Source: Salinicola halophyticus
GTDB taxonomy: Bacteria > Pseudomonadota > Gammaproteobacteria > Pseudomonadales > Halomonadaceae
Reading direction: 5' to 3'
Length of the DNA: 64,000 nt
NCBI RefSeq assembly: GCF_003206695.1
Contig: NZ_PZJN01000006.1
Coordinates: 628,850 to 692,849 of the forward strand
The notes under the pieces are model-generated. The model made no database searches. It was not told the DNA's origin and saw only the letters and a program-made list of their open reading frames with translations. A program made the position numbers and the translations under genes. Positions 25,887-34,235 of this stretch are shown here, piece by piece (position 1 is the first letter of the stretch; every line of letters starts with the position of its first letter).

Positions 25887-26896
25887 TGTCGACGCAGCCA
25901 CCGGCGTGTCAACTGCTCGCCCGCCAGGATGCGGACTATCGCGGCTGGCTATGGGTCGCGCCACCCCGCGATGGCTGGCTCGAGTCCGGCGAGGGCAGCG
26001 TGTGGAGTGCGGATCTGGATGTCTGCGAGGCCTGGCGCAATGGCGGGCGCCCGGCCTACGGGGCGCTGAACGCACCGCCCGCCGAGGTGCCGGGGGCGGT
26101 GCTGTTCTGGCCCAAGAGCCTCGCGTTGGGGGAATGGTGGCTGAGCGCGCTGAATACGGCGCTACCGGCGGGCACGCCGATTCAGATCGTCGGCGAAAAC
26201 CAGGGCGGCATCAAGCGTGTCCCGAAGATACTCGAAGGCTTTGAGCAGACGTGCCGCAAGCTGGATACGGCGCGTCGCTGCACGCTGTTCGCGAGCCGAA
26301 CGGTCGCATCCGACCGTGACCCGGACGCGGTCTGGCAGACGTTCACGGCAGAAGAGCTGACGCTGGCGAGCCATCCTGGCGTCTTCGGCCATGGCAAGCT
26401 CGACGACGGCACGCGGCTATTGCTGAAGGCATTGGCGCAGTCGCCGTTGCCGTTGCCGGCGCGCGGTAAGCCGCTGCGGGCGCTGGATGTCGGCTGTGGG
26501 GATGGCGTGCTGTCGGCGTGGCTGGCGAAGCAGGGCTGCCAGGTCACGGCGGTCGATCTCAACGCCTTCGCGGTCGAGGCCACGCGGCGCACGTTAGTCG
26601 CCAATCAGCTGACCGGCACGGTTATTCAGAGCGATGTCTATCGCCAGATGGAGGGCAGCTTCGAGGGCATCGTCAGCAACCCGCCGTTTCATCAGGAGCG
26701 CTCGATCGATTACGGGCCGACCCAACGACTGATTCGCGAGGCGCCGGCGCATCTCGTCGATGGTGGCAGCCTGACCCTGGTTGCCAATGCGTTTCTTCCG
26801 TATCCGGATTGGCTGCAGGAGACGTTCGGCAGCTTCGAAACCCTCGCCGACAACCGACGCTTTCGCGTCTATCGTGCGATCAAACCGCGGCGTTGA
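25886..26896 (+). CDS. rsmC: 16S rRNA (guanine-1207 N2) methyltransferase RsmC
   Basis: 336 residues with the RsmC two-domain layout. A degenerate N-terminal methyltransferase-like half (about 1-165, with LFWPKSLALGEWWLSAL and VGENQGGIKRVPKIL) is followed by a catalytic half. The catalytic half has HPGVFGHGKLDDGTRLLL, SAM motif LDVGCGDGVLSAWLAKQG, and the base-flipping/catalytic motif SNPPFH. It modifies G1207 in helix 34 of 16S rRNA. The ATG overlaps the cmoM stop by one base. Four and a half 14-bp tandem repeats lie just past the stop codon, before the convergent EAL gene. Confidence 0.92.
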   Translation: MSTQPPACQLLARQDADYRGWLWVAPPRDGWLESGEGSVWSADLDVCEAWRNGGRPAYGALNAPPAEVPGAVLFWPKSLALGEWWLSALNTALPAGTPIQIVGENQGGIKRVPKILEGFEQTCRKLDTARRCTLFASRTVASDRDPDAVWQTFTAEELTLASHPGVFGHGKLDDGTRLLLKALAQSPLPLPARGKPLRALDVGCGDGVLSAWLAKQGCQVTAVDLNAFAVEATRRTLVANQLTGTVIQSDVYRQMEGSFEGIVSNPPFHQERSIDYGPTQRLIREAPAHLVDGGSLTLVANAFLPYPDWLQETFGSFETLADNRRFRVYRAIKPRR

Positions 26897-26924
26897 TTCG
26901 CCGTGCACGCCCGGCCAAGTTCTT

Positions 26925-26994
26925 CGGAAGTTGGCGCTCGGAAGTTGGCGCTCGGAAGTTGGCGCTCGGAAGTTGGCGCTTAGAAGTCGGCGCC
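26925..26994. repeat. 14-bp tandem repeats at the rsmC/EAL gene convergence
   Basis: CGGAAGTTGGCGCT is present in four perfect head-to-tail copies (26925-26980). A fifth, diverged copy (TAGAAGTCGGCGCC, 26981-26994) is the coding end of the EAL gene. The array seems to have grown from that gene's 3' end. Confidence 0.95.
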
Positions 26995-27609
26995 GCCGTG
27001 CATGACCTGCGGGCGCGCCAGATAGTAGCCCTGGAACAGGTCGCAGCCGGCGCGCTGACAGCAGTTCAGGTCGTCTTCCGTCTCCAGTTTTTCCGCCAGA
27101 ATCTTGAGCTCGGGATAGTGAAGGCGTAGCTGCTCGACGATGTACTTGAACGTTTCGTCGCAGTAATACGGGTATTCGAGTTTGACGATATCCACGAGGG
27201 GCAGGTAGGGATGCTCGACGTCCACTTCGGCATAGTCGTCCAACGCCAGAGTGAAGCCTCGCTGGCGCAACTGCTGCAGGCAGTCACGGATGGTGTCGTC
27301 GACCGGCGTATCTTCGAGAATTTCCACTACCAGGCGCGAAGTATCGAACGGCAGATCGATACTCAGCATGTCGGCGGTGAAGTTGATGAATAGCGGCTTT
27401 CCCTCGCTGACCGTCTCCAGCTCGCCTTGACTGAACGCATTCATCAGAACCGTGCTGGTGGCCCGGTTGCCATCGAATGGCATCGGCCTCGGGCCGCCAT
27501 CCGTCGGGCGATAGAGTAGCTCGTAGGCGACGATTTCCAGGGCGGTGTCGAAGATCGGTTGCCGAGCGAACAGTATCGACGATGAGGGCGGATCGATGGC
27601 ATTCGGCAT
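26980..27609 (-). CDS. Stand-alone EAL-domain protein (YuxH-like, no HDOD domain)
   Basis: 209 residues. It begins ILFARQPIFDTALEIVAYELLYRP, the EAL variant of YuxH/CdgJ-type proteins, where ELL replaces EAL. Conserved residues of EAL phosphodiesterases are still visible: Asn in FINFTADML, Glu in VVEILED, Asp pair in LALDDYAEVD, Lys in DIVKLEY, Glu in ILAEKLE, and FQGYYLARP at the end. YuxH relatives are about 400 residues and carry a C-terminal HDOD domain; here the protein stops directly after EAL. It may hydrolyse c-di-GMP weakly or only bind it. It is convergent with rsmC and its 3' end seeded the 14-bp tandem repeats. The nearby giant adhesin makes a c-di-GMP link attractive but unproven. 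Confidence 0.78.
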   Translation of the reverse strand: MPNAIDPPSSSILFARQPIFDTALEIVAYELLYRPTDGGPRPMPFDGNRATSTVLMNAFSQGELETVSEGKPLFINFTADMLSIDLPFDTSRLVVEILEDTPVDDTIRDCLQQLRQRGFTLALDDYAEVDVEHPYLPLVDIVKLEYPYYCDETFKYIVEQLRLHYPELKILAEKLETEDDLNCCQRAGCDLFQGYYLARPQVMHGGADF

Positions 27610-27720
27610 GGGCTGTCCTCGAGGGCTCGTTCATGTCAGCGACGGATAACGGTCTTTCCACGCCGGTTCGGCGGGCGGTCTGAACCGTACTCCCGGCCTA
27701 GCTCGGCTGGGTCTGCGGCT

Positions 27721-28260
27721 TCAGCTTTCGGAATCGACATAGGCGATATCGGTCACGATGTAATGGGTCTCGCCGCCCGGGGCCGCGACGACGACATCGT
27801 CATCCAGCGCCTTGCCCAGGAGCGCCTGCGCCAACGGCGCATCGATGCTGATCCAGTGCTTGTCGGTATTGGTTTCGTCGTGGCCGACCAGGCGCACCTG
27901 CAGCTCTTCTCCATTATCGTCTTCCAGCGTGACGCTGGCACTGAAATAGATCTTGCCGGTATCCGCCGGCAGGCGATCGACGACCTGGAGCTCGTCCAGC
28001 CGCTTCCGCAGATAGCGGATCCGGGCAATGACGCGGTTCAGCTCTTTCTTGTTGTAGGTGTAGTCTGCATTTTCGCTGCGATCCCCCAGTGCTGCGGCTT
28101 CGCCGACCTTCTCCGACAGCTGCGGGCGTTTGACCCGTGACAGATGGTCGTGAATGCCCTGTAACCGATTCCATCCCTGCGGCGTGATCAGGTTGCTCTT
28201 CTTCTCCTGACGCGGATCCGTTTTGGGATCGCGCCAGCGCGTCATGTTGCGGCCTTGCAT
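27721..28260 (-). CDS. greB: Transcription elongation factor GreB
   Basis: 179 residues from the ATG at 28260 (AGGA 7 nt upstream); an ATG five codons downstream is equally possible. The protein has the coiled coil (GWNRLQGIHDHLSRVKRPQLSEKVGEAAALGDRSENADYTYNKKELNRVIARIRYL) with the acidic tip DRSENADY that reaches into the RNA polymerase channel. The C-terminal FKBP-like domain follows (VTLEDDNGEELQVRLVGHDE to ALDDDVVVAAPGGETHYIV). It rescues backtracked polymerase by stimulating transcript cleavage. The basic N-terminal extension (RWRDPKTDPRQEKKSN) is longer than in E. coli GreB. Confidence 0.93.
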   Translation of the reverse strand: MQGRNMTRWRDPKTDPRQEKKSNLITPQGWNRLQGIHDHLSRVKRPQLSEKVGEAAALGDRSENADYTYNKKELNRVIARIRYLRKRLDELQVVDRLPADTGKIYFSASVTLEDDNGEELQVRLVGHDETNTDKHWISIDAPLAQALLGKALDDDVVVAAPGGETHYIVTDIAYVDSES

Positions 28261-28437
28261 AAGAAGATCCTGTTACGCTCATCGAAGGCGGAGCGTATCG
28301 TAATCCGGTGTCTGGCGGCCATCTCATGCGATTAAAACCGCGTCTCTTGCGACTAAAACCCTATAGTGATGGATTCAAACGCTCGTTAGATTGCTAGCAC
28401 GATTGATTATTAGCACGATCCCCCAGGAGAGATGTCG

Positions 28438-29115
28438 ATGCGACAGCAATGCCAGTGGTCCCCGTGCAGCCGTTTTCGACTGATGTTAATGCTCATGATA
28501 CTGGCCGTGGCGTCCAGCGGCGTTCTCGGTGCGGCTACCGCGATGGCGCAAGCGCCGGACTCTTCCCTCTTTTCCCTCATGCAGCGGTGGGGCAATGTCG
28601 AATACCAGATGCAGGGCGATGCCCAGTTACGCGCTTTCGAGGATCTTGCCGGCGAAGTCGACATGCTGGCCAGGAGCGAACCGGAGAATTCCCATATATT
28701 GACGGCCCGGGGCGTGATTCTGGCCTCGTACGCCAAGGCCAAGGGCGGCCTCGGCGCACTGGATCTGGCCAAGCAGGCACGCACGGCACTGGAGAAGGCG
28801 ATCGCCATCGACCCGCAGGGCGAAGACGGTTCGGCCTACGTGACGCTGGGCGCGCTCTATCAGCACGCGCCGGGCTGGCCGATCGCCTTCGGCGATGACG
28901 ACAAGGCCCGGCAACTGCTCGAGCGCGCGGTATCGATTCGGCCTGCCGGTATCGATACCAACTTCTACTACGCCCAGTTTCTGGAGGATCAGGGCAAGGA
29001 TGACGACGCCTTGACCTACGCCCAGCGCGCCGTCGATGGCCAATCGCGGGCTGGCCGGCCTTCCGACGAGGCGCTGCGGAAAGAAGCTCGAAACTGGTTG
29101 GCCGAGCGCCGCTGA
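28438..29115 (+). CDS. Exported TPR-repeat protein of unknown function
   Basis: 225 residues. The ATG at 28438 is preferred over 28432 because AGGAG then sits 8 nt upstream. A Sec signal (FRLMLMLMILAVASSGVLGAATAMAQA) with an Ala-rich cleavage site near residue 38 sends it to the periplasm. The mature part is helical with TPR-like pairs (ALDLAKQARTALEKAIAIDPQGEDGSAYVTLGALY, KARQLLERAVSIRPAGIDTNFYYAQFLEDQGKDDDALTYAQRAV). The GWPIAFGDDDKARQLLERA segment resembles the TRAP-T class TPR proteins. It is transcribed toward the type I secretion operon (convergent) and divergently from greB. No function assigned. Confidence 0.8.
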   Translation: MRQQCQWSPCSRFRLMLMLMILAVASSGVLGAATAMAQAPDSSLFSLMQRWGNVEYQMQGDAQLRAFEDLAGEVDMLARSEPENSHILTARGVILASYAKAKGGLGALDLAKQARTALEKAIAIDPQGEDGSAYVTLGALYQHAPGWPIAFGDDDKARQLLERAVSIRPAGIDTNFYYAQFLEDQGKDDDALTYAQRAVDGQSRAGRPSDEALRKEARNWLAERR

Positions 29116-29143
29116 GCGTCGTGCCCACTCGGATTGGGAACTA

Positions 29144-30331
29144 TCAATACAGGTTGGCCTTGAGCAGCGGCTTGAGCAGATAGTCCAGCACGCTGCGCTC
29201 ACCGGTTTGGATGTCGACCTGGGCGATCATGCCGGGGATGATCGGCAGATTCTCGCCGTTGTGGGTCAACGAGCCGCTGTCGGTCCGGATATAGACCTTG
29301 TAGTAGGACTCCGTGCCGCGCGGCGTCTCCTCTTCGATGGTATCGGCACTGATCTGATCGACGGTGCCCTCGAGATCCCCGTAGATCGTGTAATCGTAGG
29401 CCGTGATCTTGACGCTGGTGAACATGCCCGGCGCCAGGAAGGCGACATCACTCGGCTTGATCTTGGCCTCGATCAGCAACTGATCCTCCAACGGGATCAC
29501 CTCCATGATCGTCTCGCCCGGCGGTACCACGCCGCCCCGGGTGGTGTAGTTGATGGCGTTGACCCGGCCATGCACCGGCGAATGCAGCTCGGTGCGCTGA
29601 TACTGGTCCTGACGCTGTACCAGCACCTGCTCCAGCGAGGAGAGTTCGCCTTTCTTGTCGGTCAGCTCGGTATAGGCATCCTGCACGTAGCTGTTCTGGA
29701 TTTCGGCGCGTTTACCCCGTAGCGACGCCATGTCCTGCTGCAGCTGCAGCGCCTCCATCTCGCTCACCGCCTTGCGCTTGACCAGCGGCTGGATCAGGTT
29801 CAGGCGGCGCTGCGCCATCTGGATTTCATGGTCCAACGATTCAGTGGCCTCACGCAGCTTTTCACGCCGCGCGTGAAACAGCTCGCGCTCGGACTGGGCC
29901 AGCGAGCTCTGCGAATCGACGCTCTCCGGGAACGTGATGCTGTCCTGCTCCAGCACTTCGGCCTGCAGCCTGGCGATGGCCGCCCTCAGTGCCTGGACCT
30001 GATTCTGCGTTTCCTGATAGGCGCTGCGAAAGCGGGTGCCGCTGAGCTGGACCAGCAACTGGTCCTTGTCGACGATATCGCCTTCACGAACCTTGAGGTC
30101 TTCGATGATGCCGCCCTCGAGGCTCTGGATCGACTGGATCCGGCTGACCGGAATCACCCGGCCCTCGCCATGGGTCACCACGGCGATATGGGCCCAGGCG
30201 GCCCAGCCGATGAAGCTGAGCAGGCAGATCAACACGGCCCATACCACCGGGCGGGCAAGGGGATGACGCAGATTGGCGCGTGGATCGCCCAGTTGGCGCT
30301 GCAGTTCCTGATCGCTGAGTGTGGTGGCCAT
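29144..30331 (-). CDS. Type I secretion adaptor (HlyD/LapC-like membrane fusion protein)
   Basis: 395 residues. A cytoplasmic N-terminus is followed by one transmembrane helix (PVVWAVLICLLSFIGWAAWAHI, about residues 28-49). The periplasmic part has the lipoyl half-motifs (VIPVSRIQSIQSLEGGIIEDLKVREGDIVDKDQLLVQL), a long coiled coil (about 85-230) and the beta barrel (GVVPPGETIMEVIPLEDQLLIEAKIKPSDVAFLAPGM). The C-terminal IPGMIAQVDIQTGERSVLDYLLKPL is the HlyD family signature. It bridges the ABC ATPase and the TolC-like channel for export of the giant adhesin. Its ATG directly follows the ABC gene's stop codon. Confidence 0.93.
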   Translation of the reverse strand: MATTLSDQELQRQLGDPRANLRHPLARPVVWAVLICLLSFIGWAAWAHIAVVTHGEGRVIPVSRIQSIQSLEGGIIEDLKVREGDIVDKDQLLVQLSGTRFRSAYQETQNQVQALRAAIARLQAEVLEQDSITFPESVDSQSSLAQSERELFHARREKLREATESLDHEIQMAQRRLNLIQPLVKRKAVSEMEALQLQQDMASLRGKRAEIQNSYVQDAYTELTDKKGELSSLEQVLVQRQDQYQRTELHSPVHGRVNAINYTTRGGVVPPGETIMEVIPLEDQLLIEAKIKPSDVAFLAPGMFTSVKITAYDYTIYGDLEGTVDQISADTIEEETPRGTESYYKVYIRTDSGSLTHNGENLPIIPGMIAQVDIQTGERSVLDYLLKPLLKANLY

Positions 30332-32659
30332 CTAGCGTGCCTCCCTGGGTTGGGAACCAAGGTTGGAGCTGGCGCCCTGGTTGCCGGTGGCGGCGACCCG
30401 GTTGCCCTTGACGACCTGATCGAGACTGCCCTGCATCGCCAGCTTGCCCTCGCGCAGGACGATGGCGCGATCGGTCAGTTCGAGCAGCGGCTTCTTGTGG
30501 GTCGAGACGATCAGCGTGCGACCTTTCATCCACCGCTTGAGGAATTCCACCGCGCGCTTCTCGTTGGTCTGGTCGAAGGCGGCGGTGGGTTCGTCCAGCA
30601 GCACGATGCGGGGATCCTGCAGCACCAGCCGCGCCAGGCCGATGGCCTGACGCTGGCCGCCGGAAACGCTGCCGCTGGAGGCGATCGGCAGTTCCAGCCC
30701 TTGAGGATGCGAGCGCACGAAACGCCCCAGGCCGACGCCGTCCAGGGCCTGGAATATCTCCTCGTCGTCGTAGGCCGCGCCGTCCAGAGTCAGGTTCTCC
30801 CGCAGGGTGCCGTAGAACAGCGCTATATCCTGCGGAAGATAGCCGATCGCCTGGCGCCGGTCGGCGGATTCGATTTGAGCGATATTGACGTCATCCAGCA
30901 TGACCTGACCGCCGGAGGGTTCGATGAAGCCGGAGAGCAGCCGCAGCAGTGTCGATTTGCCGGCACCGTTACCGCCCAGCAGTGCGACGCGCGAACCCGC
31001 CTCGATCGTCAGCTCGTCGATCTTAAGCGCGGCCGGCCCCTCTTCCTGATGGCGGACCTCGACTTCCTCCAGGCGATAGTCGCCGTGGAGCCGGGGTTTA
31101 CGGACTTTCTGCCCGGCCCCGCTTTCGTTGGGCGCCTGCATCAGTTCGTCCAGGCCCTCGACAGCCGCCTTGACGTGCTGCCAGCGGGCGAGCAGGGCGC
31201 AGGTCTGTCCCATCGGCGCGATCGCTCGTGAGCCGAGGATGGAGCAGGCGATCAGCGCACCCACCGTCATGTCGCCGGCGCTGATACGGTAGACACCGAC
31301 GATCACGATGCCCACGTATCCCAGCTGCTGCAGCAGCGAGGCGGAGTGCGTCAGCATGCTGGTGACCGAGCGCAGTCGGATCGACGCCGTCGACAGCTGG
31401 GCCGAGAGCGATTCCCACAGTGCCAGGTTGCGGCCCTCGGCGCGGGTCGCCTTGACGGTCTCGAGCTGATCCAGCGATTCCAGCAGCACCCCGTTCTTGA
31501 CCGCACCTTCGCGCAGGTTCTCCCGGGCCAGTTTGGCCAGATAGCGTTGCAGCAACAGGCCGGGAATGATCATCCCGGCGATAGCGGCCACCGGTACCCA
31601 GGCCACCGGCCCGCCGATCCAGGCGATGATCAGCACGAAAATGGCAACGAAGGGCAGGTCGCTGATGGCGCCGGCCGTCGCGGAAGTGAAAAATTCACGC
31701 ACCGCCTCGAACTCGCGCACCTGACTGGTAAAGGCACCGGTCGAAGGCGGCTTTGCCGCCAGACGCAGGCGAATCGCCTGTTCGAACAGCTTGGACGAGA
31801 GTTCGAGATCCAGTCGCTTGCCGATCACCTCTAGCAGATGCGCACGCAGGCCCTTGAGCACGAATTCCAGCAGTACCGCCAGCGCAACGCCGCTGGCCAG
31901 CACCCACAGCGTATCGAAGGCGGCGTTGGGGACGACGCGGTCGTAGACCTGCATCGCGAACAACGCGGTGGAGATCGCCAGTAGGTTGGCGGCCAGGGCG
32001 GCAACGCCGACTTCGGCATAGGCGGGCCAGCACGCCTTGAGTGGCGCCTTCAGCCAATGTTTTGGCTCAGCTTTGGCAAAGTTGCCGGCACGATCGTCAC
32101 TCCGGGCTATCGGACGAGCGAAGATCGCGGTACCGCTGTAGATCGCTTCCAACGCCTCGCGGGTCATCACTTCCTGGCCGCCGCCGGTCTCCGGCAGCAC
32201 GACGGTGGCCTCGTCGGCATCCAGCGATTCCAGCAGGACCGTGTCGCCGTCCTCGAGAATCAACAGCGCCGGCAGCAGCCGCGAGGAGAGGCTGGCCAGC
32301 GGTCGGACGGCCACGCGAGCGCTGACCCCGGCTCGGCGCAAGGAACGGGCGACTTCGCTCAGGGGCAATCGCCCCTGTGACAACGGCAGACCGTCACCCA
32401 GTTCGGCAACCGAGGCGGGTCGATCGAGACGGCGGCAAAGCAGGGCCATGCCCTCACGGAGCGGATCGGTATAGTTAGCATGGTGATTGGCGTAGCTGTC
32501 GGCGCAGTGATCAGATTGGCTGTCGGCGTGGCTGTCGGCGTGGCTGTCGGCGTGGCTGTCGGCGTGGCTGTCGGCGTGGCTGTCGGCGTGGCTGTTGGCG
32601 TAGCTCTCGGCCGAATCCGGATGACGGTTCTCGTTGCGTTCGGAGGAGGATAGGCTCAT
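30332..32659 (-). CDS. Type I secretion ABC transporter (LapB-like) with Ser-His-Ala-Asp repeat N-terminus
   Basis: 775 residues. An unusual His/Asp-rich leader (about residues 1-65) contains a run of SHAD tetrapeptides. A C39-peptidase-like domain without catalytic Cys follows (about 70-190, LPLSEVARSLRRAGVSARVAVRPL), the docking domain seen in RTX exporters. The transmembrane domain has about six helices (220-480). The ATPase domain has Walker A GGNGAGKST, signature VSGGQRQAIGLARLV and Walker B IVLLDEPTAAFD. It powers secretion of the adhesin in one step to the outside. The ATG overlaps the TolC-like stop (ATGA), so the three exporter genes are coupled. The SHAD repeat is encoded by a perfect 12-bp array at 32521-32592. 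Confidence 0.93.
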   Translation of the reverse strand: MSLSSSERNENRHPDSAESYANSHADSHADSHADSHADSHADSHADSQSDHCADSYANHHANYTDPLREGMALLCRRLDRPASVAELGDGLPLSQGRLPLSEVARSLRRAGVSARVAVRPLASLSSRLLPALLILEDGDTVLLESLDADEATVVLPETGGGQEVMTREALEAIYSGTAIFARPIARSDDRAGNFAKAEPKHWLKAPLKACWPAYAEVGVAALAANLLAISTALFAMQVYDRVVPNAAFDTLWVLASGVALAVLLEFVLKGLRAHLLEVIGKRLDLELSSKLFEQAIRLRLAAKPPSTGAFTSQVREFEAVREFFTSATAGAISDLPFVAIFVLIIAWIGGPVAWVPVAAIAGMIIPGLLLQRYLAKLARENLREGAVKNGVLLESLDQLETVKATRAEGRNLALWESLSAQLSTASIRLRSVTSMLTHSASLLQQLGYVGIVIVGVYRISAGDMTVGALIACSILGSRAIAPMGQTCALLARWQHVKAAVEGLDELMQAPNESGAGQKVRKPRLHGDYRLEEVEVRHQEEGPAALKIDELTIEAGSRVALLGGNGAGKSTLLRLLSGFIEPSGGQVMLDDVNIAQIESADRRQAIGYLPQDIALFYGTLRENLTLDGAAYDDEEIFQALDGVGLGRFVRSHPQGLELPIASSGSVSGGQRQAIGLARLVLQDPRIVLLDEPTAAFDQTNEKRAVEFLKRWMKGRTLIVSTHKKPLLELTDRAIVLREGKLAMQGSLDQVVKGNRVAATGNQGASSNLGSQPREAR
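32521..32604. repeat. In-frame 12-bp microsatellite in the ABC exporter gene
   Basis: TGTCGGCGTGGC is repeated six times without error (32521-32592), followed by one diverged copy (TGTTGGCGTAGC). On the coding strand each unit gives a Ser-His-Ala-Asp tetrapeptide. Unit length is a multiple of three, so copy-number change alters leader length without breaking the frame. Confidence 0.97.
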
Positions 32660-34077
32660 GGAGCGTCATCTCCCAGGCGACCGGTGATCAGCGGGTTGAT
32701 CAGTCCAAGTTGTGAGGCTGCGCGATACTGGATGCGCTTTTGCTGGCTTTCGAGGTCGATTAACTGACGACGGGCCGAGAACGCTTCCTGGCGGATCGTC
32801 AACAGATCGTTGACGTCACGCAGTCCAACCGAGAACTGATCGTCGTAGAGATCGCCGACGGATCGCGCTTGCTTGACCTGATCCGTCAGCGCCTGCTGAC
32901 GTTGCCGATAGACCTCGGCGTTTTCGATCAGGGTCAGCACGCTGCGGCGAATTTCGCGCTGCTGGTCGTCGATGCGATAGCGGGCGGCCTCGAGTCGCTG
33001 GCGGGCAGCATCGGGGCGCTGGAAGTTGGCCAGGCCCTGCAGCGTATCCATGCGCAGGCGAAGCCCGATGACCGAATCGTTCTGCAGCTCGCCGCCGATC
33101 TGGCGACGCTCCAGCGAACCTTCGAGATTGAGCTGCGGCTTGAGTGCCGCCTGGGTCTCGTCCAGTTCCGCCTGGGCCTGAGCGGCGCTGGCTAACGCCT
33201 GACGATAGGCCGGCGCCGCGACGATCCAGTCGTCCAGCGCTGCGGTTTTCTCCAGACGCGCGGTGAGCTCGTTGGGCATCGGCGCTTCCAGTTCGCCGGG
33301 TGAGACACCCACCAGGACGCGAAACTGCTGACGAGCGTCATTGAGCGCGCCGCGTTCTGTGGCCAGCTCATCGCGGGACTGGGCCAGATCCAGGGCCACG
33401 CGGCCCTGTTCGCTGCTGTCGGTATAGCCGTTGCTGCCGCGATCCACGGTCAGATCCCGCAGAGTCTCGAGGTCGTCGACGTAATTCTCTGTCACCTCGA
33501 GGCGCTGCTTTGCGGCGAGCACGTCCAGATAGACCTCGACGATGTCGAGTGCGGCTTCCTCCTCGGCAACGCCTACCGCGCGGAGTGCTTCTCTTTCGGC
33601 CGCGTCCGCGCTGGCGACCTGGCTGTCGACACGGCCCCAGTCGTAGAGCATTTGGCGGGCCGAGGCGTCGTAACCGAACTCGCTGAACGGAAATTCTTCC
33701 GGGCCGGCGGAGAGATCGACGGTGGGGAAATAGCCCCACTCGGCGATATCGACTTCGGTGCCGGCGGCATTGGCGTCCGCGATGGCGGCGCGCACCGCCG
33801 GGTTGATCGCCAACCCGCGGCGGATGGCTTTCTCGAGCGGGAGCGGTGCGTTTCGAACGGTTGACCGACCAGCCGTCGTTACCCGATCAGCAGCCGATGG
33901 CTGAACGCCGGTCTCGCTGAATCTCCTGTTTGAGTCGGCCGCTGGCGACGCGGTCCATCGAATCGCGGGCAGATCCGTTCTGACCTTGGGGCCAGCCCCG
34001 TGATCCACGGCGTTCCACCAATGGCGCTCCTGACCGTGGGCGATGGCAGGCGCCAGACAGACGACGATTGCCAGCAT
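32656..34077 (-). CDS. TolC-family outer-membrane protein of the type I secretion system (LapE/AggA-like)
   Basis: 473 residues from the ATG at 34077, chosen because AAGGTGG lies 9 nt upstream and the next residues are a signal-like MLAIVVCLAPAIAHGQE. The open frame reaches 34224, but those codons would run through the palindrome at 34195-34230. The mature protein carries two TolC repeats: LEKAIRRGLAINPAVRAAIADANAAGTEVDIAEWGYFPTVDLSAG and the second after about residue 270 (AYRQALASAAQAQAELDETQAALKPQLNL). The end SVGLRDVNDLLTIRQEAFSARRQLIDLE is typical of adhesin-associated TolC proteins. It forms the trimeric exit channel. It lies downstream of the adhesin gene and overlaps the ABC gene. Confidence 0.9.
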   Translation of the reverse strand: MLAIVVCLAPAIAHGQERHWWNAVDHGAGPKVRTDLPAIRWTASPAADSNRRFSETGVQPSAADRVTTAGRSTVRNAPLPLEKAIRRGLAINPAVRAAIADANAAGTEVDIAEWGYFPTVDLSAGPEEFPFSEFGYDASARQMLYDWGRVDSQVASADAAEREALRAVGVAEEEAALDIVEVYLDVLAAKQRLEVTENYVDDLETLRDLTVDRGSNGYTDSSEQGRVALDLAQSRDELATERGALNDARQQFRVLVGVSPGELEAPMPNELTARLEKTAALDDWIVAAPAYRQALASAAQAQAELDETQAALKPQLNLEGSLERRQIGGELQNDSVIGLRLRMDTLQGLANFQRPDAARQRLEAARYRIDDQQREIRRSVLTLIENAEVYRQRQQALTDQVKQARSVGDLYDDQFSVGLRDVNDLLTIRQEAFSARRQLIDLESQQKRIQYRAASQLGLINPLITGRLGDDAP

Positions 34078-34194
34078 GCGTAGAGACCACCTTTCTGCGT
34101 GTTGGAGTGAGTCGTCGATGACCGTGTTTCCTTGTGTCTGCGTATCCTCGGAGGCGACCTGAGGCGCCCGCCCTGGTGAGTGAGGGAAATGGAA

Positions 34195-34230
34195 ACGGCC
34201 ATGAGTCCGATGCATCGGGCTCATGGCCGT
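34195..34230 (-). terminator. 36-bp near-perfect palindrome between adhesin and exporter genes
   Basis: ACGGCCATGAG and CTCATGGCCGT (11-bp arms) enclose a second palindrome, CCGATGCATCGG, with only one mismatched pair in the whole stem. It lies 5 bp past the adhesin stop codon. On the minus strand it is followed by GTTTCCATTTCCC, a poor T-tract. It is read as a leaky terminator or an mRNA stabiliser that lets some polymerase continue into tolC-abc-hlyD. Confidence 0.75.
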
Positions 34231-34235
34231 GCCGA

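Noticed and set aside
29828-31231. 467-codon open frame opposite the HlyD and ABC genes
   Set aside because: Shadow frame; it crosses the boundary of two well-supported genes.
32465-32600. Considered the repeat-rich N-terminus of the ABC exporter as intergenic, with a later start codon
   Set aside because: The ATG at 32659 overlaps the upstream stop in the ATGA arrangement usual for coupled exporter genes, and the frame is kept through the repeat; the long start was retained but remains to be proven.
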